The notes under the pieces: model-generated
Database searches by the model: none
Seen by the model: only the letters and a program-made list of their open reading frames with translations
What the model was told of the DNA's origin: nothing
Shown: positions 58,558-64,000 of the stretch, piece by piece
Numbering within the stretch: position 1 is the first letter of the stretch
How the letters are laid out: each line of letters opens with the position of its first letter
Position numbers and translations under genes: made by a program
NCBI RefSeq assembly: GCF_041146875.1
Contig: NZ_JBFRXP010000006.1
Span: 91,165-155,164, forward strand
DNA length: 64,000 bases
Origin: Igneacidithiobacillus sp041146875
GTDB taxonomy: Bacteria > Pseudomonadota > Gammaproteobacteria > Acidithiobacillales > Acidithiobacillaceae
Direction of reading: 5' to 3'

Positions 58558-58629
58558 GCCTCGAGTCGTCCTGTGTCCATGCCGCATTGCCGCTCCGACT
58601 AATTGCCCTGTTGAAGTTGCCTGTGCCAA

Positions 58630-59037
58630 CTACTCTGGGTGGTCCGTCGGGGCGGAACGCGGAAGCGTGGCGAGCACGTTGCGCAGCTCCGCATGGGCCA
58701 TGACCACCTCAGGCGACTGCTGCATCAGCACGATGTAGCGCTCCCGGAACGCGGGCCGTGCCGGCGCGCGAGGTCCAACCAACAGCTCAATCACCTCCCG
58801 CGTGGCACGCGCTTGCGCGTCGGTCACAGGTTCCTGGGCGTCACCCAGCTCATCAATGTCGACCATCACCTCCGAGAGGCAATGCAGCCATGCGAAATGG
58901 GGGTCGTAGGCGAGCAACTGCAACAGTTGATAGGGGCCTTCAGCCGGCCCGTAGTTGCGCGCCTCCGCCTCGACGAGCGCCTTGTGCAATTGGCGCAGTG
59001 TCTGGGCCAGCGTGTTCAGGGTTGCTGTGTAGCTCAT
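58630..59037 (-). CDS. Hypothetical protein of a foreign GC-rich block
   Basis: A 135-residue helical, soluble protein (SYTATLNTLAQTLRQLHKAL, then YQLLQLLAYDPHFAWLHCLS) that looks like a four-helix bundle. The start at 59037 follows TGGAG. I do not recognise its family. It is the first gene of the GC-rich block that includes two XapX proteins and an oxidoreductase, so it probably arrived with them. Confidence 0.65.
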   Translation of the reverse strand: MSYTATLNTLAQTLRQLHKALVEAEARNYGPAEGPYQLLQLLAYDPHFAWLHCLSEVMVDIDELGDAQEPVTDAQARATREVIELLVGPRAPARPAFRERYIVLMQQSPEVVMAHAELRNVLATLPRSAPTDHPE

Positions 59038-59101
59038 GGGTGCATTACTCCACAATAGGTCATTTCATTGCCCTGCCCGTCTTCACACCCACTCAGCCGT
59101 C

Positions 59102-59404
59102 TCAATCACGATCTCGACGCGCGTCATGGGTTTGTGCACCGTGTACGCCGACACCACGCGGGTGAGCGTCGCCCGCTGGTGCGTCTTCGGCCACCTCGCT
59201 CGGATCGCCACCATCGTTCGCGCGCAGCGCCGACTTCGTCATCACCCGGTCCATCACGATGGTGCCGACGGTCATCGCCATGACCAGGATGGCGCCCATG
59301 ATCACGGGTGGCGCCGGCGAGGGGATGCCGAATGCGCGGCAGGTGAATCCGAAGAGGAAGGCGACCACGATTCCCGCAACGGGCTTGACGGTTTTCGCGA
59401 ACAT
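59102..59404 (-). CDS. XapX-domain small membrane protein
   Basis: A 100-residue protein with a XapX (DUF1427) motif: KPVAGIVVAFLFGFTCRAFG, then IPSPAPPVIMGAILVMAMTV and a cytosolic hydrophilic tail. It starts one base after the stop of the other XapX gene. XapX proteins have two membrane segments and no known function. The charged 40-residue tail is unusual and may read past a lost stop. Confidence 0.75.
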   Translation of the reverse strand: MFAKTVKPVAGIVVAFLFGFTCRAFGIPSPAPPVIMGAILVMAMTVGTIVMDRVMTKSALRANDGGDPSEVAEDAPAGDAHPRGVGVHGAQTHDARRDRD

Positions 59405-59405
59405 G

Positions 59406-59600
59406 TCAAAGGTGCCCCGATCCGAACACGTGGCCGCCGACGACATAGCCGATGGTCATCGCAAGCAGGATGAATGCGCCGAGCAGGTGCGGTGGCGCCG
59501 GCGACGGAATGCCGAAGTAGCGGCAGCCGGCGCCCACGGCCAGCCCGAGAACGATCCCGATCAGGCTGACGGCGGCGTCATGGACGGTGATCGGCATCAT
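59406..59600 (-). CDS. XapX-domain small membrane protein, first of two
   Basis: A 64-residue XapX protein: two membrane helices and the motif CRYFGIPSPAPPHLLGAFIL. It is typical in size. It is followed immediately by the second XapX gene, and lies downstream of the MDR oxidoreductase on the same strand, so all may be one transcript. Confidence 0.8.
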   Translation of the reverse strand: MMPITVHDAAVSLIGIVLGLAVGAGCRYFGIPSPAPPHLLGAFILLAMTIGYVVGGHVFGSGHL

Positions 59601-59688
59601 GTCGGACTCCGCGGTTCGTTCGCCATCCCATCCGTTCCGCTCAGATGGTGCAGGCCGCCCCTTCGTGGGATGGCACCTGGAGGGTTCA

Positions 59689-60645
59689 CTACGGAAACAT
59701 CTTGAGGACATGCTTGATGGGCTGTCCGGCGGCGAGCACGGCGCTGTACGCGTCAATCGTCTGCTCGAAGGCCCAGGTCTGGATCGTCGGTGTGTGGTAA
59801 CGGCCGGTGGCGAACCCTTCGCTGAGCTGGCTGAGGATCGACGCCACCTCCGGTCCCGACAACGCCATCGTGTCAACGCCCGCCAGCTGTGCGGAGTTGT
59901 GGTAAAAGTCCACCAGATTGAAACTGACGACTTGCGGATTGCTGGCGATCGCGATCTGACGCCCGCCGTGGCAAAGCGTGCGCAGGCAGGGCTCAAACAT
60001 GGGGCCACCCACCGCATCCAGCACCAGATCCACCCCGCGCCTTTCCGTGAGCGCCCGCACCTCGGTCACCAGATCCTGCGTCGTTGTGTCGATGACGACA
60101 TCGGCTCCAGAGGGGTTGGCGCTGGAACGGCCGACGCCGATGACGCGCGCGTTCAACTGGTGCGCGATCTGCGTCGCAGCACTGCCGACTGAACCCGAGA
60201 TGCCCGTGACCAGCACCGTCTGGCCGGCCTGCAGTTTGCCCTGGGTGATGAGCGCGCTCCATGCGGCGAGCCACGGCACGCCGGCGGCCGCCGCCACCTC
60301 GGCGGGCAGGCCCGGTGGCCGTCGCGCCAGCCAGGCTTCCGGCATCGTGATGTATTCCTGATGGACGCCATCACGGGTGACGCCGAAGCCGGGGCCGCTG
60401 CCCCAGACTTCCTCGCCTTCGCGCGCACCGCCCACGATCACGCCCGCAAAATCGCGCCCTGGGACCCGCGGCAGAGTCGACTGGAAATGGCCCGATACGT
60501 TTTTGACGTCGCTGGGATTAACGCCGGCAGCCAAAACCTTGATCAACACCTCGCCCGGACCCGGCTGCGGTCGTGGGCGTTCGACGAGCTGCATGACCGA
60601 TGGGTCGCCATAACGATCGAATCGCCACGCCTTTGAGGTGTCCAT
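59689..60645 (-). CDS. MDR-family NAD(P)H:quinone/zinc-type oxidoreductase
   Basis: A 318-residue medium-chain dehydrogenase/reductase. The N-terminal GroES-like domain has LIKVLAAGVNPSDVKNVSGH, and the nucleotide fold has LVTGISGSVGSAATQIAHQL with GSVGSAA near residue 150. Structural zinc cysteines are missing, as in quinone-reductase members. AAAGGAG precedes the ATG. It is probably part of a xenobiotic or aldehyde/quinone stress cluster with the isochorismatase-family and pirin genes. Confidence 0.88.
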   Translation of the reverse strand: MDTSKAWRFDRYGDPSVMQLVERPRPQPGPGEVLIKVLAAGVNPSDVKNVSGHFQSTLPRVPGRDFAGVIVGGAREGEEVWGSGPGFGVTRDGVHQEYITMPEAWLARRPPGLPAEVAAAAGVPWLAAWSALITQGKLQAGQTVLVTGISGSVGSAATQIAHQLNARVIGVGRSSANPSGADVVIDTTTQDLVTEVRALTERRGVDLVLDAVGGPMFEPCLRTLCHGGRQIAIASNPQVVSFNLVDFYHNSAQLAGVDTMALSGPEVASILSQLSEGFATGRYHTPTIQTWAFEQTIDAYSAVLAAGQPIKHVLKMFP

Positions 60646-60731
60646 GGATGTATCTCCTTTCAGTGAATGTCGGTGAATCTTTCAACGCGGCGCCGGATCG
60701 TTGCTGCCGGGACAAAAGCCGCACGCACCGC

Positions 60732-61349
60732 TCAGGTGTGCTTGACCATGCCCGAGCCGAACAGGATGTCGACGAACGGCTTTTCCGTTTCCTTGCGGAT
60801 CCAGTCCCGCTGCAGCTCGCAGATGAGCTGCGCCACGCTGATGAGTTGCCCGCCCGCCTGTTCGATGCGGCGCAGCGCGATCTGATGGGCCTCCACCGAG
60901 GTTCCCCCCACGGCATCGGCCACCGGGTACACCTCGTACCCTTCGCGCAAGGCGTCGAGGCTGGGGAAAGTCAGGCAGGCCTCAGTCCACAGCGCGGTCA
61001 TGATGAGCTTCTTGCGGCCGGTGGCCTTGACCGCAGCCTTGAACTCAGTGTCCTCCCAGGCGTTGATCGTGGTGCGGTCGTAGGACGGAATGTTCCCCAG
61101 CTCATGTTGCAAGGGCTCGATGGTGGGCTTGTTCTTGCCGCTGGCGACGTTGACCGTGGAGAGCACGATCGGCAAGCCATAGGTCTTGCCGATGCGGGCC
61201 ACGCGGACCATGTTGTCCGTCAGTTGCTGGTGGTCCATCGAGCCGATACTGCTGATCTGGATCGGCTGGTAGTCGATGATGACGAGGCACGCATTCTGGG
61301 GCGTGAGCAGCCCGTCTTCGATGGGGTCGCGGATGGCTTCACTGGTCAT
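60732..61349 (-). CDS. Isochorismatase-family cysteine hydrolase
   Basis: A 205-residue hydrolase of the isochorismatase-like group. Catalytic parts are the Asp in ACLVIIDYQPIQIS (near residue 26), Lys in the TGRKKLIMTALWTEACLTFP region, and the nucleophile Cys in WTEACLTF (near 123). The start at 61349 follows AAGGAG and gives the normal length; a longer frame from 61382 lacks a site. Substrate unknown; nicotinamidase- or YcaC-like hydrolases fit. Confidence 0.85.
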   Translation of the reverse strand: MTSEAIRDPIEDGLLTPQNACLVIIDYQPIQISSIGSMDHQQLTDNMVRVARIGKTYGLPIVLSTVNVASGKNKPTIEPLQHELGNIPSYDRTTINAWEDTEFKAAVKATGRKKLIMTALWTEACLTFPSLDALREGYEVYPVADAVGGTSVEAHQIALRRIEQAGGQLISVAQLICELQRDWIRKETEKPFVDILFGSGMVKHT

Positions 61350-61431
61350 GCTGGTCTCCTTGGGCAAGTTGGGGTTGGGCATGCGCGCGTCATCGCCGAC
61401 ACGTGGATTCGAAGTGTCACTGCCGCCGCGA

Positions 61432-62133
61432 TCAAGGGGCGGAATCGACCAGCACGAGCTCTGCGTCTTCCAACGCCGTCACGCGCACCCTGCTTTCACC
61501 GCTGATGGCCGCGCCGTCGCGCGCTTCGAGCGTCAGGCCATTGACCTCGACGCGTCCGCTCGCCGGCACGAGGTAGCCCAGGCGCTCGCTGCCGAAGTCG
61601 TATTCGGCGCTTTCGCCCGCTTTCAGCGAGACCCCGAGCACGCGGGCATTCGCGCGGATGGGCAGCGCCTCGGCGTCGCCCTCCATGCCGCTGGCCAGCG
61701 CGACGAAGCGACCGGTACGGTCGGCGCGCGGAAACGGCTTGGCACCCCAGGTCGGTGGCTCACCTTGATGGTCCGGCATGATCCAGATCTGGAAGATCTG
61801 CGTGGTGTCGGGTTCGAGGTTGTATTCGCTGTGGCGAATGCCGGTGCCGGCCGACATCACCTGCACATCGCCGGCCAGCGTGCGGCCACGATTGCCGAGG
61901 TTATCCTCGTGGGTAATGGCGCCACGCCGGACGTAGGTGATGATTTCCATGTCGCGGTGGCTGTGCGGCGGGAACCCCGTCTGCGGCGCGATGGTGTCGT
62001 CATTCCACACGCGCATCGCGCCCCAGCCCATCCGCTGGGGGTCGTAGTATTCGGCAAACGAGAAGTGGTGCTTCGCGTTCAGCCAGCCGTGGTCGGCTGC
62101 GCCGAGGCGGTCGAAGGGTCTGCGTTCAATCAT
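61432..62133 (-). CDS. Pirin-like bicupin (YhhW-type quercetinase-like)
   Basis: A 233-residue pirin-family protein of the YhhW type: metal ligands in GFPPHSHRDMEIITYV (His-x-His) and GTGIRHSEYNLEP (His and Glu). Relatives have quercetin 2,3-dioxygenase activity in vitro. It is a different subtype from the pirin at 30963. It lies divergent from the LysR regulator, with 103 bases between the start codons. Confidence 0.92.
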   Translation of the reverse strand: MIERRPFDRLGAADHGWLNAKHHFSFAEYYDPQRMGWGAMRVWNDDTIAPQTGFPPHSHRDMEIITYVRRGAITHEDNLGNRGRTLAGDVQVMSAGTGIRHSEYNLEPDTTQIFQIWIMPDHQGEPPTWGAKPFPRADRTGRFVALASGMEGDAEALPIRANARVLGVSLKAGESAEYDFGSERLGYLVPASGRVEVNGLTLEARDGAAISGESRVRVTALEDAELVLVDSAP

Positions 62134-62236
62134 GTCAGTCGTCCTTAGCGAGTTGGGGTGGCATCACCATGGGCTCTAAGGTACGCTTCGCTGATCCATA
62201 AATAAACGGACGAAATGGAATGAGAACCTTTCGATT

Positions 62237-63172
62237 ATGGTCATGATCAAGCTGCCGGACCTGGAAGCCTGGGCGATCTTCGCCAAGGTCGTGGAGCTAG
62301 GCTCGTTCGCGAAAGCGGCGCAGGAACTGGGCTTGTCGCAGGCGACCGTGTCGAAGTCCATCACCCGGCTCGAGGCACGCTTGAAAACCACCTTGTTCCA
62401 TCGCACCTCGCGCAAGATGTCGCTGACCGAGAGTGGCCGCGTCGCGGTGGAACGGGCCGCGCGCATCGTCGCCGAAGGCGAGGCCGTCGAGTGCGAGGTT
62501 ACGGCGCAGAGCACCAACCCCCGCGGACTGATCCGGATGGCGGCACCGATGTCGTTCGGCATCGGCCACCTCGCGCCGCTACTGCCGGAGTTCATGGCGA
62601 GCTACCCGGACATCGCGTTGGAGATCGACTTCCACGACGAAATCGTCGACCTGATCGAACACCGGATCGACGTCGCGCTGCGCATCTCCAATCTGGCCGA
62701 TTCGACCCTGTTGGCCAGACGCCTGTGTGCGATCCGTGTACTTCTAGTGGGTTCACCCGCCTACCTCGAGCGCTTCGGGCGTCCTGAGCATCCCCGCGAG
62801 CTCAGCCGCCACCGGGCCTTGCGCTACGCCAACGCGCCGCAGGGCGATGCCTGGCACTTCCAACACCAACGGCACGGGGAATTCGGTATCGGCATTCCGG
62901 CGTCGCTGACGGTCAACAACGCCGAGGCGCTCACCCCCGTGCTGCTGGCCGGGCTGGGACTGGCCCTGCAACCGGAGTTTCTGGTCTGGGAGCAGCTCCG
63001 CGACGGCAGGCTGGAACAGGTCATGCCGGAGTGGGTGGCGCCGCCCATTGCGCTGCACATCCTGACGCCCCCGCAGCGCGCGCGCCCCTTGCGCGTGGAT
63101 CTCATGATCGATTTTCTGGCGCGCCGCTTCGCCAACGCGCCTTGGTCGCGCCCGGTAAAGCCGCTCGGTTGA
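62237..63172 (+). CDS. LysR-family regulator of the GC-rich block
   Basis: A 311-residue LysR regulator with N-terminal HTH FAKVVELGSFAKAAQELGLS and QATVSKSITRLEARLKTTLF, followed by a co-inducer domain of the CrgA/AaeR type (RMAAPMSFGIGHLAPLLPEF). It is divergent from the pirin gene and probably controls the pirin, isochorismatase, MDR and XapX genes. The start is uncertain by two codons. Codon use in the block is markedly more GC-rich than in the carboxysome region. Confidence 0.9.
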   Translation: MVMIKLPDLEAWAIFAKVVELGSFAKAAQELGLSQATVSKSITRLEARLKTTLFHRTSRKMSLTESGRVAVERAARIVAEGEAVECEVTAQSTNPRGLIRMAAPMSFGIGHLAPLLPEFMASYPDIALEIDFHDEIVDLIEHRIDVALRISNLADSTLLARRLCAIRVLLVGSPAYLERFGRPEHPRELSRHRALRYANAPQGDAWHFQHQRHGEFGIGIPASLTVNNAEALTPVLLAGLGLALQPEFLVWEQLRDGRLEQVMPEWVAPPIALHILTPPQRARPLRVDLMIDFLARRFANAPWSRPVKPLG

Positions 63173-63264
63173 TCACGAACGCGCGATATCCAACCGCGGC
63201 CCTGTCATGGACGAAGCGCAGAAAATAAATCCCGCCGTCCTCAGCAGAACGGTCATGACACCCC

Positions 63265-63453
63265 TCACCTAACCGATTGGTGCCTGAAGAAATTCAGGGT
63301 ATTCGTAATAAGTTGTGTATGACACCCCGAATGGGCCATCTTCGACATATGGGTTTCGATCTGGATATGATAATCGTGTTCGGTTTCCCGAAATGCACCG
63401 ATCTGGTAGTCCGGCAGGCGGAGAATATTGGGCCAGTCTTCGCCGCTGGTCAT
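63265..63453 (-). pseudogene. N-terminal remnant of an ISL3-like transposase
   Basis: The frame (MTSGEDWPNILRLPDYQIGA, then TEHDYHIQIETHMSKMAHSG) resembles the start of ISL3 transposases, in which a L-x-L-P-x-Y segment precedes a zinc-binding Cys cluster. The cluster is incomplete and the catalytic domain is absent. Weak identification. Confidence 0.4.
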
Positions 63454-63466
63454 GTCCAAAGAACGA

Positions 63467-63868
63467 TCATGGCCGCTCACCATCTATGTTTGCGGTAAAG
63501 CCGATGGGCCGACTCTTGGTCTCCGGTGTGCGCATCAGTTCCCGGATTGCGTTGATCAGTCCGGCGATGACTTGGTCGTGGGTGGAAACCGTGCGTTCCA
63601 GAGCATCCAGTTTCTCCGCCAGTTCCTTGTGGGTCGAGAGCATCTCGCGTAACTGGATGAAGGCGCGCACCACGAAGACGCTCATCTCGACGGCCTTGCT
63701 GGAGTTCAAGACCGTGGCGGCCATGATGGCCCCATGCTCAGTAAAGGCCCAGGGCAGGTACCGGCGCCCGCCGCGCCCGGTGTTTGCGGTCGCAATTTGC
63801 GACCGCAAAGCGGCGTCTTCCGCTTCGTCCAGTTGAAACAGAAAATCGGGAGGGAAGCGATCCGCGTC
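63467..63868 (-). pseudogene. Truncated ORF6N-domain protein
   Basis: A frame open from 63868 reads DRFPPDFLFQLDEAEDAALR and GGRRYLPWAFTEHGAIMAAT, then a coiled coil, as in phage-type ORF6N DNA-binding proteins. The expected N-terminal part (the LYGVETRALNQAV-type segment) is missing: a TAA stops the frame just before it, and the sequence upstream is unrelated. It looks like a 5'-truncated gene. Confidence 0.65.
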
Positions 63869-64000
63869 TTATCCGGTGAGGTCACGCAGCACCTGCTCCC
63901 CCGAGTTCGACAGTTAATTTTATAACTCATTGATATTGCGAATAGCGATTTTAAAACGCTCCACTACAACAGAGTCAGTTGCTGAGACGCGGCTGGTTTT

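Overview
The window looks like a chromosome segment of an acidophilic, chemolithoautotrophic gammaproteobacterium-like sulfur or iron oxidiser, most likely Acidithiobacillus or a close relative. The main evidence is the gene content: a complete alpha-carboxysome operon with form IA RuBisCO, fused to a DAB-type inorganic-carbon uptake cluster and a CbbQ/CbbO activase pair, next to cytochrome bd and oxidative pentose-phosphate genes. The genus is an inference from gene order and protein resemblance, not from a database search.

Region 1 (1-17,968) is an integrated mobile element whose left end lies outside the window. It carries a truncated hsdM (type I restriction-modification), an HTH gene coupled to an unknown gene, a DUF932 / YqaJ exonuclease / recombination-directionality-like trio, AT-rich cargo that includes a protein made of five 20-residue repeats, an IS66-family insertion with an exact 8-bp target duplication, a TGACG/CGTCA iteron-like array, a primase-helicase, an AlpA-like regulator and a P4-type integrase. 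It ends in a 3' fragment of a tRNA-Thr(CGT), the expected distal attachment site.

Region 2 (18,086-32,440) is core metabolism: a ParA-like ATPase, purT, a gnd-zwf pair with overlapping ends, an ArsR regulator, a histidine kinase with a thioredoxin-like partner and no visible response regulator, cydAB, a CPA1 antiporter, an ExoX-like nuclease, an HxlR regulator, a pirin and a WrbA quinone reductase.

Region 3 (32,562-53,131) is the CO2-concentrating locus. On the plus strand csoS1D is followed after 2 bases by a NUDIX hydrolase, and both converge on the main operon at a terminator. The minus-strand operon, read from 52,105 to 33,817, is cbbL, cbbS, csoS2, csoSCA, csoS4A, csoS4B, csoS1C, csoS1A, csoS1B, a ferritin-like gene, acRAF, mcdA, mcdB, cbbO, dabB, a membrane protein, dabA, a PII-like gene and cbbQ. 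CbbR is divergent from it. Together these genes cover bicarbonate accumulation (DabAB, with a possible PII-like regulator), conversion to CO2 inside the shell (CsoSCA), fixation (CbbLS), assembly (CsoS2, acRAF, shell proteins), reactivation (CbbQO) and positioning (McdAB).

Region 4 (53,072-58,560) is a dense toxin-antitoxin and pseudogene island. It holds four apparently intact PIN-domain modules, three decayed or duplicated antitoxin pieces, and a striking set of C-terminal gene tails (SDR, DHA2 transporter, KpsT-like ATPase, NorD/CbbO-like, and a vapC copy with an internal deletion).

Region 5 (58,630-63,172) is a GC-rich block that looks foreign: tandem XapX proteins, an MDR oxidoreductase, an isochorismatase-family hydrolase, a pirin and a divergent LysR regulator. 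The window closes with IS and ORF6N remnants.
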